A stretch of DNA of 64,000 nt from Pseudomonadota bacterium (GTDB lineage: Bacteria; Desulfobacterota; Binatia; Binatales; Binataceae), in assembly GCA_021324455.1 (NCBI GenBank), contig JAJPJA010000074.1, positions 1-64,000 on the forward strand, in the 5' to 3' direction. Shown piece after piece: positions 1 to 7,373 of the stretch; positions within the stretch are counted from its first letter, which is position 1; each line of letters starts with the position of its first letter. The notes beneath the pieces were generated by a model that was given only the letters and a program-made list of their open reading frames with translations, had not been told where the DNA came from and made no database searches. Both the position numbers and the translations under genes were made by a program.

Positions 1-36
1 GTCTTCTGCGCAACATCGGTCTTCTGCGCAACATCC
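1..36. repeat. Two-copy 18-bp tandem duplication
   Basis: The unit gtcttctgcgcaacatcg occurs twice head to tail, and the second copy differs only in its last base. It lies inside the partial plus-strand reading frame ending at 77 and would encode a repeated LLRNI stretch without changing frame. It sits at the very window edge, so more copies may lie upstream. Confidence 0.8.
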
Positions 37-77
37 TGGGAGGGGCGATTTTCTCAGCCGGCGGCATGGGCCGCTAA
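3..77 (+). CDS. C-terminal end of an unidentified protein (partial)
   Basis: Frame 3 is open from the window edge and ends in TAA at 75-77. It reads as a hydrophobic tail with LLRNIGLLRNIL and then GAIFSAGGMGR. The composition would suit the end of a membrane or enzyme protein. Its stop overlaps the stop of the convergent crotonase gene by four bases, a spacing typical of real gene ends here. The other two plus frames read less like protein. The family cannot be named from 24 residues, and the frame choice is an inference. Confidence 0.35.
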   Translation, partial: LLRNIGLLRNILGGAIFSAGGMGR

Positions 78-868
78 TCCTTCCACTTAGGCGCCCGTTT
101 CTCGATGAACGCCTTGGGCCCCTCGACGCTGTCCGGATGCCCCCGGAACTCGGCGCCGATTTGCTCGGCGAACTTGTGCGCGTCGGTCAGACTGCGTTCC
201 AGCGACTCCCACAGGATGCGCTTGTTTGCGCGCACCGCCGCCGGCGAATTCGACGCGATCATCCCCGCGATTTCCCGCGCGCGTGCCGCCAGCGCCGCGC
301 CCGCCACCACTTCGGTCACGATCCCCAACTCCAGCGCCCGTCTGGCGTCCAGCCGCTCCCTGCTGCCCATCAGCGTCATCCGCATCAGTGCCGGAAACGG
401 GACCCATCTGCTCCATGTAGTGGGCGCGACGAAGGCGAGCTGACCGATCGAGACCGCGGGGTTGAGGAAGGTCGCATGCTCGGCCGCGATCGCGATATCG
501 CTGTCGGCCACGAACATCAGTCCGCCGCCCGCGCACATCCCGTTGACCGCGGTAATCACCGGCTTGCTCACCTTGTTATGCCGCGCCGAGATCAGCAGCA
601 CCTGGTCGCGCGGCGCGTTGCGCTGATCCGATTGGGCCAGAGTCGAGAGCGCCTGCACGTCCGCTCCGGAACAGAACGCGCGTTCCCCTGCACCGGTAAA
701 CACGATTGCGCGCACCGCCGGATCGTTCTCGGCCTCCTGCCACATCTGCGGAAGCTGCTCGCGCCACATCCGCGGTGTCAGAGCGTTGAGCCGATGGGGC
801 CGGTTGAGCGTTATGGTCGCGATGCCGTCCGACTTCTCGAGCAGAATATCGTTATCCGAAGCATCCAT
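74..868 (-). CDS. Enoyl-CoA hydratase/isomerase (crotonase) family protein
   Basis: This 264-residue protein has the usual crotonase length. The fold signature is clear: the first oxyanion-hole segment AFCSGAD is near residues 65-70 and the GMCAGGG helix start is near 111-116. The family binds acyl-CoA thioesters and does hydration, isomerisation or related chemistry in beta-oxidation. Both glutamates used by classical hydratases appear to be missing. The position after GGG is Met118, and the later site reads NPAV with Ala138. Simple hydratase activity is therefore doubtful, and an isomerase or another crotonase reaction is possible. It is convergent with the partial gene at the window edge and divergent from the flavoprotein at 1013. 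Confidence 0.88.
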   Translation of the reverse strand: MDASDNDILLEKSDGIATITLNRPHRLNALTPRMWREQLPQMWQEAENDPAVRAIVFTGAGERAFCSGADVQALSTLAQSDQRNAPRDQVLLISARHNKVSKPVITAVNGMCAGGGLMFVADSDIAIAAEHATFLNPAVSIGQLAFVAPTTWSRWVPFPALMRMTLMGSRERLDARRALELGIVTEVVAGAALAARAREIAGMIASNSPAAVRANKRILWESLERSLTDAHKFAEQIGAEFRGHPDSVEGPKAFIEKRAPKWKD

Positions 869-1012
869 TGCGCATCTCCCATCCGTGGCTTGCCAAGACG
901 CTGACCCATCGTGCTAAAGACAAGCGCAGGATCGCAACCGAAAATTTCATTTCAATGCCGCCGCGCGCACTGATTGCCGGGCGGCTTCGGATGCGAACAC
1001 GGGAGGCGAATG

Positions 1013-2680
1013 ATGCTGGCGCGCAAGGTTGGCAAATGGGATCGCATAGCCGACGTCGTGGTGGTGGGTTCGGGCGGCGCGGCGTTGACCGCGGCGGTAA
1101 CCGCGGCGGCCGGCGGCGCCCAGGTCGCCGTGCTCGAAAAGAGCAACCGGGTCGGCGGCACCACCGGCGTCTCCGGCGGCGTGCTGTGGATTCCCGCCAA
1201 TCATCACATGAAGGAAGTTGGCGTCCAGGATTCGCCCGAAGAAGCCCTGCGCTACATCCGCCGCCTCACGATGGGCCGCGAGCCGGACCCGGCGCTGATC
1301 GAGGATTTCGTCGCCACCGGCGCCGACGCCGTCCAGTGGCTGGAGGACAACACTCCGGTGAAAATGTTCGCCACCAAGTGGTTCGCCGACTATTACGCCG
1401 ATATGCCCGGCGGCAAGCGCGAAGGACGCTCGCTGGAGCCGCGCGTGTTCGAGGCGCGCACGCATCTGGGCGAATGGGCCGATCGGGTGCGCACCAGCCC
1501 CTACGAGCCGCTGCTTACGATGGAAGAGAAATTCTCGCTCGGGCTGAGCGGCAAACTGCGCGAGAACCGACCGGTGGAGGAAGTGATCGCGGAGCGGGCG
1601 AAATCCGGCGCGGCGGTGATCGGCGGCGCGTTCATCTCGATGCTGCTCAAGGGATGCCTCGAGCGCGGCGCGGCGGTCCTGACCACAACTCCCGGACGCG
1701 AACTGGTCCTCGACGAGGACGGACGCGTGGTCGGTGTGCGCGCCGAAAGCGCCGGCGCGTCCATTCTGATCGGCGCGCGGCGCGGCGTTGTGCTGGCCGC
1801 CGGCGGCTACGAATGGAATCCCGAGCTGGTCAAGTCGTTCCTGTCCGTCCCGTCGCTGGCCGCGCTCACCCCGCCGTTCAACGAGGGCGACGCGCTCATC
1901 ATGGCGCTGGAGGCGGGCGCGGCGGTCGCCAACATGAACTCGGCATGGTGGTTTCCGGCGATGCGCGACCCCACGATGACTTACGAAGGCAAGCCGCTCT
2001 ATCATCTGGGCGCGGGCCGCAACGTGGCCGGAACCATCGTCGTCAACAAGCATGGCCGCCGCTTCGCCAACGAGGGTACGACCTACCAGGACTATCCGAA
2101 ATCCCTGATGGCGTACGATCCGGTCACAGTCGATTTTCCCAACGAATCGCCGGTGTGGATGATCTTCGACCAGCGCACCAAGGACACTCAGGTGATTCTG
2201 AACATGATGCCGGGACAGCCGGCGCCGGATTGGGTGGTGCGCTCCACTTCGATTCGGGGTCTGGCCGAATTGATTGGCGTGCCGCCGGATCGGCTGGTCG
2301 AGACGATGGAGCGATTCAATGCCAACGCGGCGCGCGGGGTCGATCCTGATTTCCATCGCGCAACCGTGTACTGGGAGAATTTCCTGGCCGGGGGAGCGTC
2401 GGCCGCGGCCAATCTTGCGCCGATCAACACGCCGCCGTTCTATGCGCTGCCGATTTACCTGGGCGCGTTGGGCACCAACGGCGGCCTGCGCATCGACGTG
2501 AACGGCCGCGTGCGCAGCCTGCGCGGCGGCATCATCGAAGGCCTGTACGCCGCCGGCAACACGACGGCTAACATCTTCGGTTCGATGTACCCGGCCGGCG
2601 GCGCCACCATCGGCCCCGGCGTAGTCTTCGGCCACCACGCCGGCAAACACGCCGCCCAGAACAAACCGGCCAAACTATGA
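1013..2680 (+). CDS. FAD-dependent 3-ketosteroid dehydrogenase-like oxidoreductase
   Basis: The protein is about 555 residues of the fumarate reductase/3-ketosteroid delta-1-dehydrogenase (KstD) superfamily. An N-terminal dinucleotide-binding motif VVGSGGAALTAA is followed by the GG(T)TxxSGG flavin contact. NKHGRRFANE and the C-terminal YPAGGATIGP match the KstD pattern in which Tyr and Gly act in desaturation of the steroid A ring. Two adjacent ATGs (1010, 1013) follow a GGGAGG site at 1001-1006. The second gives the better spacing, and the tracked TTG at 974 has no such support. The substrate is unknown: a steroid, a cyclic terpenoid ketone or another enoate. Nearby lipid-type genes support a hydrophobic substrate, but this is inference. 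Confidence 0.87.
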   Translation: MLARKVGKWDRIADVVVVGSGGAALTAAVTAAAGGAQVAVLEKSNRVGGTTGVSGGVLWIPANHHMKEVGVQDSPEEALRYIRRLTMGREPDPALIEDFVATGADAVQWLEDNTPVKMFATKWFADYYADMPGGKREGRSLEPRVFEARTHLGEWADRVRTSPYEPLLTMEEKFSLGLSGKLRENRPVEEVIAERAKSGAAVIGGAFISMLLKGCLERGAAVLTTTPGRELVLDEDGRVVGVRAESAGASILIGARRGVVLAAGGYEWNPELVKSFLSVPSLAALTPPFNEGDALIMALEAGAAVANMNSAWWFPAMRDPTMTYEGKPLYHLGAGRNVAGTIVVNKHGRRFANEGTTYQDYPKSLMAYDPVTVDFPNESPVWMIFDQRTKDTQVILNMMPGQPAPDWVVRSTSIRGLAELIGVPPDRLVETMERFNANAARGVDPDFHRATVYWENFLAGGASAAANLAPINTPPFYALPIYLGALGTNGGLRIDVNGRVRSLRGGIIEGLYAAGNTTANIFGSMYPAGGATIGPGVVFGHHAGKHAAQNKPAKL

Positions 2681-2691
2681 TCCGGTCCGCA

Positions 2692-3663
2692 TCAGTGTTT
2701 GGCTGCGGGAGTTCTGTTCTTGGCCGACTTGGAGGTGTTGAAGACGAACTTGGCGTTGCCGCTGGAGTCCCACAGGCCCCAGTTCGGGCCCCATGAGTTC
2801 TGCACGCTCAGCCACGGCTCGTCGAAGGCGGAGAACAGGAAATTGGAGCCCAGCTTGTTGGCGTTGGAGAAGTTCTGCTGGGTATAGGTCTGCTCGTTGG
2901 CGACGCTGGGCACCGCCGCGCCATTGTTGTTGCCCGCGCTCGGCCATCCGGTCTCGCCGATTATCACCGGCTTGCCGTTGAACTGGTCATTGAACATGCC
3001 GTATGCGCCGATAAGATTCGCAATGGCTCCGCCTATCGCCACCGGCGCATAGAACGGATAGATGTTGACCATTATCGAATCGACATACGGCTTCAGTTGC
3101 GCTCCGTACTGCACCGCCGCCTGGTAGCCTAATTCCGTCGTGACCTGGACGTCGCCCTTGTTCTGGAGCCGGCTGCGAACGTAGTTCAAATCGGCGATTA
3201 GTTGAGTAACCGAGATCGGATTGGGATTGGAATCGGTATCCAGGCATTCGTTGCCCACCACGATCGCCGCTACGGTGTGGGGATAGGTGTTCGCCAGGGT
3301 GATCGCGGTATCCAGATAAGTGGTGTCAGCCGAGCTGTTGAACGAGGAGTTTTCAAACACTCCCTGGTAAATCTTGAGCTGCTTGAACTGCACCGCCGCA
3401 ATCGGCACGATCCGGTCCAGGCGCGATGTGCTGTCGTCGCCGTAGGTCTTGATGAAGGTGAATTTCTGGGAAAGGATACCCAAATCCGAGATGAACTGAC
3501 TGTCCGGAATCGGCGTTCCCGGTTGCTGGCCACTTTCGTGAAACGGGCCATAGTTGATCCCGATAAAAGGGCCGGCCGATGCGGAACCGGACAGGATCAG
3601 CAGCACAGCGCCGATAATTGACACCCAGCCTGGATTCTTCCTGATATCAGCCAAATCGATCAC
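2692..3663 (-). CDS. Secreted glycoside hydrolase family 17-like protein
   Basis: The product is about 323 residues. A signal peptide (hydrophobic run ending LILSGSASA) is followed by a TIM-barrel sequence starting FIGINYGPF. The acid/base motif VVGNE is near residue 138 and the nucleophile motif IGETGWP near 235, as in GH17 beta-1,3-glucanases. It probably acts outside the cytoplasm on beta-1,3- or mixed-linked glucans or in transglycosylation. I prefer the GTG at 3663 because AAAGGG lies just upstream on the minus strand and the signal peptide then starts cleanly; the tracked ATG at 3714 adds 17 poorly fitting residues. The C-terminal tail is basic (SAKNRTPAAKH). Its stop lies 11 bases from that of the convergent flavoprotein gene. 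Confidence 0.85.
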   Translation of the reverse strand: MIDLADIRKNPGWVSIIGAVLLILSGSASAGPFIGINYGPFHESGQQPGTPIPDSQFISDLGILSQKFTFIKTYGDDSTSRLDRIVPIAAVQFKQLKIYQGVFENSSFNSSADTTYLDTAITLANTYPHTVAAIVVGNECLDTDSNPNPISVTQLIADLNYVRSRLQNKGDVQVTTELGYQAAVQYGAQLKPYVDSIMVNIYPFYAPVAIGGAIANLIGAYGMFNDQFNGKPVIIGETGWPSAGNNNGAAVPSVANEQTYTQQNFSNANKLGSNFLFSAFDEPWLSVQNSWGPNWGLWDSSGNAKFVFNTSKSAKNRTPAAKH

Positions 3664-3913
3664 ACATCCCTTTAGCCCTGCTCGCTGGAGCCGGCTATGC
3701 GCCAGGGCCGGCATTTAAACCGGACGCCTGAGCCTTAACCTTTGGTTGGATTCCACGCCGCATATTAGTTGGAAAATATGCCAAAGTAAAGCCCAAAATG
3801 CATAAATATGCCAGCGGATGAAAGGCGCCCGCGCCCCCGCGGCGTGGCATATCGTCACCCCATGCTTTACGTCCGTCCCGGCTACCCCCAGGCGGTCAGC
3901 TGCCTAGGGCAGC

Positions 3914-4237
3914 TCAATGCCCGAGCAGGGCAACGATTACGATCAGCGCCAACAGGATGGCTGCGAGCAGCCATTCCGCTTTACGATCGGCGCTCGCCTG
4001 CTGTGCCTGATCCAGTGGGGTTTCCTGGTGCGCGGAATGAAAGCCGGTGTGATAGCCTTTGTAGGACGTATAGTAGATGCCGGTGCCGGGGATGCCGACG
4101 GTTTTTCTGATGCCCTTGCGGCCCACGGTCACATGCGCGCCGCGAAAGCCGACACTGAGGCTGGGACCGGATTTCGACAGGTTGACGGAAAGTCCGGGAA
4201 AGATGTTGACGCGGCGGTAGAACCTGAAGCTGCCCAT
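3914..4237 (-). CDS. DUF4236 domain protein
   Basis: This 107-residue protein begins with the DUF4236 pattern FRFYRRVNIFPGLSVNLSKSG and continues to GTGIYYTSYKG near residue 60. The last 20 residues form one hydrophobic helix (LLAAILLALIVIVALLGH), so it is probably anchored in the membrane by its C terminus. The function of DUF4236 is unknown. It stands alone on the minus strand between the GH17 gene and the SDR gene with about 65-250 bp on either side. The start is the ATG at 4237, which begins the conserved domain directly. Confidence 0.8.
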   Translation of the reverse strand: MGSFRFYRRVNIFPGLSVNLSKSGPSLSVGFRGAHVTVGRKGIRKTVGIPGTGIYYTSYKGYHTGFHSAHQETPLDQAQQASADRKAEWLLAAILLALIVIVALLGH

Positions 4238-4303
4238 CGGATCGTTTCGTATCAGGGGGTTCCGATGATTATCCTTGTGCCGGCCGATCGCAACCGCGCC
4301 AAC

Positions 4304-5092
4304 TCATTGCATCAGCAGACCGCCGTTGGGATGCAGTACCTGGCCGGTGACGTAGGAAGACTCTTCGCCGGCCAGAAACAGCGCCGAGGCGGCAATCTCG
4401 CGCATCTGCCCGATCCGTCCCAGCGGCACCCGCTTGAGCACCGCCTCCAGCCGCCCGGGCGCGCCGCTGTAGAACTCGCGGCTCATGTTGCTGTCCAGAT
4501 ATCCGGGCGCGATTGCGTTGACGCGGATATTGCGCGGGGCAAGTTCCAGCGCCATCACCTTGGTCAGCATCCAGGCTGCGGCCCGGCTCACGCTGTAATC
4601 GCCGCCGCCCGGCGCCGCCATAAAGGCCGCGACCGAAATGTAATTGATGATCGAGCCGCCCTTGCCCGCCGCGACCATCGCGCGCGCCGCCGCCCGCCCG
4701 GTGAGGAAGTACGCGTCCAGGTTGTAGCTCATGACCCGGCGCCAGTCGGCCAGCGGCTCGTCGATCAGCCGATGATTGGGGTTTTTTCCGCCGGGGTAGC
4801 GCGCATGCATCACGGCGTCGGCAACCATCAGGATGTCGATGCCGCCCAACTCGGCGGCCGCCCGATTAACCATCCCATCGACCTGCTCCTCGTGCGCGAC
4901 ATCGACCGCCATGGCACCCGATTTGCGCCCGGCCGCCGCAACTTCCGCCGCCACGCGCCGCGCCGCCTCCAGATTGCGGTCGCCCAAAAAGACATTGGCG
5001 CCCTCCTGCGCGAACAGAATTGCGGCGGCGCGTGCCGCGTCGTCCGATGCGCCGGTGATGAGAGCGTTCCTGCCTTCCAGCCGCGCAGTCAT
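4304..5092 (-). CDS. Degenerate SDR-family protein
   Basis: The protein is 262 residues with the overall short-chain dehydrogenase/reductase layout. It has NALITGAS at the N terminus, LAPRNIRVNAIAPGYLDSNM near 185-205 and the common tail SSYVTGQVLHPNGG. Key motifs are altered. The cofactor glycine motif reads TGASDDAA instead of TGxxxGxG. The NNAG region reads VADAV. The catalytic YxxxK reads Tyr166-S-V-S-Arg170, so the active-site lysine is replaced by arginine. It may be a binding or structural paralogue, or may have unusual chemistry. AGGAGG lies about 10 bases before the ATG at 5092. Confidence 0.85.
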   Translation of the reverse strand: MTARLEGRNALITGASDDAARAAAILFAQEGANVFLGDRNLEAARRVAAEVAAAGRKSGAMAVDVAHEEQVDGMVNRAAAELGGIDILMVADAVMHARYPGGKNPNHRLIDEPLADWRRVMSYNLDAYFLTGRAAARAMVAAGKGGSIINYISVAAFMAAPGGGDYSVSRAAAWMLTKVMALELAPRNIRVNAIAPGYLDSNMSREFYSGAPGRLEAVLKRVPLGRIGQMREIAASALFLAGEESSYVTGQVLHPNGGLLMQ

Positions 5093-5198
5093 GGGCGATT
5101 ATCCTCCTGAGCGGAACTGTCCGGGCGGTATTAATGCCGCCCGGCGCATTTAACTGCAAGATTTGACAAGCCGCGGCGGCGGGAAGAAATTCCAGCTC

Positions 5199-5747
5199 AT
5201 GAAGAAGCAATCGCGCAAAGCCAGGGCAACCCGAGCGCCGCGCCCCTCGCTGGCCGCCAGGATGCGGACGCTGGAAGACATCGAAGCGATCAAAAAACTT
5301 AAAGCGGCGTACTGCAACTACTGCGACGGCGGCTGGGACCGGCCCACTCACGACTACGACCGGATCGCCGCGCTGTTCACCGAAGACGCCGTCACTGAAG
5401 GCACCGCTGGCCGCACCGAGGGACGCGAGAACATCCGCCGGCTATACCGCTCCTACCAGGCCACGCCATTCGCGTTCCATCGCGTGACCAATCCAATCAT
5501 CGAAGTGGCGGACCGCCATGCGACCGGCAACTGGCACGTGCTGGTCGCGCTGACGCGTCCCGGCGGCGAAGCGGTCTGGGTCGCCGGCATCTACGACGAA
5601 GAATACACCCGCACCAGGGACGGCTGGCGCATCACAAAGCTGAAGTTCACTCCCGCCTTCATCACGCCGTACAGCCAGGGATGGGGCAAGGAGCGCGCGA
5701 TGCCGGTGCGTCCGCCGACAAATCGCGCTATTCCTGGAACACGGTGA
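5199..5747 (+). CDS. SnoaL-like (NTF2-fold) protein, BaiE-type
   Basis: The product is about 182 residues. A basic N-terminal tail of about 25 residues is followed by a SnoaL_4-type domain beginning LEDIEAIKKLKAAYCNYCD and including FTEDAVTEGTAGRTEGRENI. This cone-like fold includes bile-acid dehydratases (BaiE), scytalone dehydratase-like enzymes and many small-molecule binding proteins. The ATG at 5199 follows a GGGAAGA stretch and is preferred to the tracked TTG at 5163. The 3' end overlaps the convergent DUF1330 gene by 20 bases. A dehydratase or isomerase acting with the neighbouring KstD-like enzyme is possible but unproven. Confidence 0.8.
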   Translation: MKKQSRKARATRAPRPSLAARMRTLEDIEAIKKLKAAYCNYCDGGWDRPTHDYDRIAALFTEDAVTEGTAGRTEGRENIRRLYRSYQATPFAFHRVTNPIIEVADRHATGNWHVLVALTRPGGEAVWVAGIYDEEYTRTRDGWRITKLKFTPAFITPYSQGWGKERAMPVRPPTNRAIPGTR

Positions 5748-6021
5748 TTTCCAGGTCCTGGTACGCCTGCGTCCTGATCGGAACGATCTTCTGATATTCC
5801 GGATCGTTGTGCCACGCGTGGACGGCGGCGAGGTCGGGGAAACGCAGCACCGCGCCCACGGTCCATTTATGATGCCCGGCGAGTCCCTCGATACCGCTGC
5901 CGCGCGCCACCAGCTGACCGCCGTGTTTGGCCACGATCGGACCCGCTCCCGACTGGTACTGCTTCATTTGATCGGCGCGCTCCGGATTGGGTGTACCCTG
6001 CACGATTACGAGAACGCTCAT
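5728..6021 (-). CDS. DUF1330 domain protein
   Basis: This 97-residue ferredoxin-like-fold protein has the DUF1330 pattern VIVQGTPNPERADQMKQYQ at the start and the typical FPDLAAVHAWHNDPEYQ block near residue 65. DUF1330 proteins are small alpha/beta barrel dimers of unsettled function, often found with catabolic genes. A strong AAGGGAG site lies 6-7 bases before the ATG at 6021. It lies about 38 bases downstream of the acyl-CoA dehydrogenase gene on the same strand, so the two may be cotranscribed. Confidence 0.85.
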   Translation of the reverse strand: MSVLVIVQGTPNPERADQMKQYQSGAGPIVAKHGGQLVARGSGIEGLAGHHKWTVGAVLRFPDLAAVHAWHNDPEYQKIVPIRTQAYQDLEITVFQE

Positions 6022-6059
6022 GTTGATCTCCCTTAAGAAGCCGGCCCGCGCTCAACTGC

Positions 6060-7178
6060 TCAAAGCCCGATTCCTTTGGCCACGCGTTCATGATGAACCG
6101 CGGTGGTGCCCAGACTCAGCTCGAACGCCTTGGCGCGGCGCGTGAACAACTGCAGATCGTATTCGCTCGAATAGCCTATCGCGCCATGCACCTGGTGGGC
6201 GTTGACGAACACGCGCCGCACCGCGTCATTGATGTAGGCCTTGGCCGCGGCGACCTCGAGCGCGGCGTCGCCGCCCTGATCCAGCCGCCACGCCGCCTGC
6301 AGCGCAAGAAACCGGCACGCGTCGATATCAATGCGCATATCGGAGCATCGATGCGCCACGGCCTGAAACGACCCGATCGGCCGCCCGAACTGTTCGCGCG
6401 TGCTGGCATGATTCACCGCCAGCGCCAGCGCCCGCTCGGACAAGCCCACTGCGTACGCCGCCTGCAGCACCGCGGCATGGTCCAGCGCGCGGTCCAGGAT
6501 CGCACGCGCGTTGCCGTCGGCTTCGAACACCGCAGCGGGGGTGAAAGTTACGCGCTCGAAACTGACCTGGTAGAGCGGGTCGCCGCCGATGGCCTGATGG
6601 CGCTCGCATCGGATTCCGCCCGCGCTTCGATCCAGCACGATGAAGGCGAGGTCGGATCCTTCCAGCGCCGCCGCGACGATCAGCAGATGGGCGCTGGCGG
6701 CGTAAGGCACCAGGATCTTTTCGCCCGACAGCCGCCAGTTGGTGGTAAAGCGCCGCGCCGTTACGCGCATCTGGCTCCATTCATTGCCGCCCCCCGGCTC
6801 CACCACCGCCATCGCCGCGATCAGATCGCCCCGGGCCAGTCCCGGCAACCATTGCCGGCGCTGCCAATCGTTGCCGGCCCACAGCAGGGGCAGCGCGCCC
6901 AACGCGACCGATCCCAGCAGCGGGGAGGGGAAGGCGGCGCGCCCCAATTCCTCGGCCACGATGGCGAGGTCGACCATCCTGCCGCCGCTGCCGCCGTATT
7001 GCTCGGGCAGGATTAAGCCGGGATAACCCAGTCCGCACAGCTTCGACCACAGCTCGGCGGAGAAGCCGCTTGCGCTCGCTTCAACCTCGCGCACAACGCT
7101 GCTGGGACAGACCTGCTCGGCAAAATGGCGGGCCGATTCCGCCAGCATCCGCTGCTCATCGGTCAGGGTGAGATCCAT
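6060..7178 (-). CDS. Acyl-CoA dehydrogenase family protein, probably non-catalytic type subunit
   Basis: This 372-residue protein spans the N-terminal, middle and C-terminal acyl-CoA dehydrogenase domains. It has LILPEQYGGSGGRMVDLAIVAEELG near 55-80 and the C-terminal helix block STREQFGRPIGSFQ near 265. FAD-linked members oxidise acyl-CoA to enoyl-CoA. The two positions that can carry the catalytic Glu look empty. The MCAD-type site reads ELSLGTTAVHHE instead of YEGT, and the IVD-type site reads LDHAAVLQ. Subunits lacking the base occur in heteromeric alpha/beta dehydrogenases of steroid side-chain degradation, which is my inferred role. The ATG at 7178 sits after an AGAGG site that is itself duplicated. 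Confidence 0.87.
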   Translation of the reverse strand: MDLTLTDEQRMLAESARHFAEQVCPSSVVREVEASASGFSAELWSKLCGLGYPGLILPEQYGGSGGRMVDLAIVAEELGRAAFPSPLLGSVALGALPLLWAGNDWQRRQWLPGLARGDLIAAMAVVEPGGGNEWSQMRVTARRFTTNWRLSGEKILVPYAASAHLLIVAAALEGSDLAFIVLDRSAGGIRCERHQAIGGDPLYQVSFERVTFTPAAVFEADGNARAILDRALDHAAVLQAAYAVGLSERALALAVNHASTREQFGRPIGSFQAVAHRCSDMRIDIDACRFLALQAAWRLDQGGDAALEVAAAKAYINDAVRRVFVNAHQVHGAIGYSSEYDLQLFTRRAKAFELSLGTTAVHHERVAKGIGL

Positions 7179-7205
7179 TGGTTTGGCCTCTTTGGTTTGG
7201 CCTCT
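7178..7205. repeat. 14-bp perfect tandem duplication over the acyl-CoA dehydrogenase translation start
   Basis: The unit ttggtttggcctct is present twice, at 7178-7191 and 7192-7205. On the minus strand this reads AGAGGCCAAACCAA twice, immediately before the start codon. The duplication therefore copies the likely ribosome-binding site AGAGG and its spacer. Only the proximal copy is followed by ATG. Confidence 0.85.
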
Positions 7206-7373
7206 GAGGATGGGAACAAGCCGCAGCCGCGCGCCGCAACAGTTGGGTTTATGGGGCCGGAGGAGCCAATGGCCCGAGCCCGCTGGCCTCTCTCACATGA
7301 CGCAAAATAAGCCACGCACCATCACAAGCGAAGCTTCGCCGCCATTGGCATTGCGGCAATACTTTGCTTCAAC

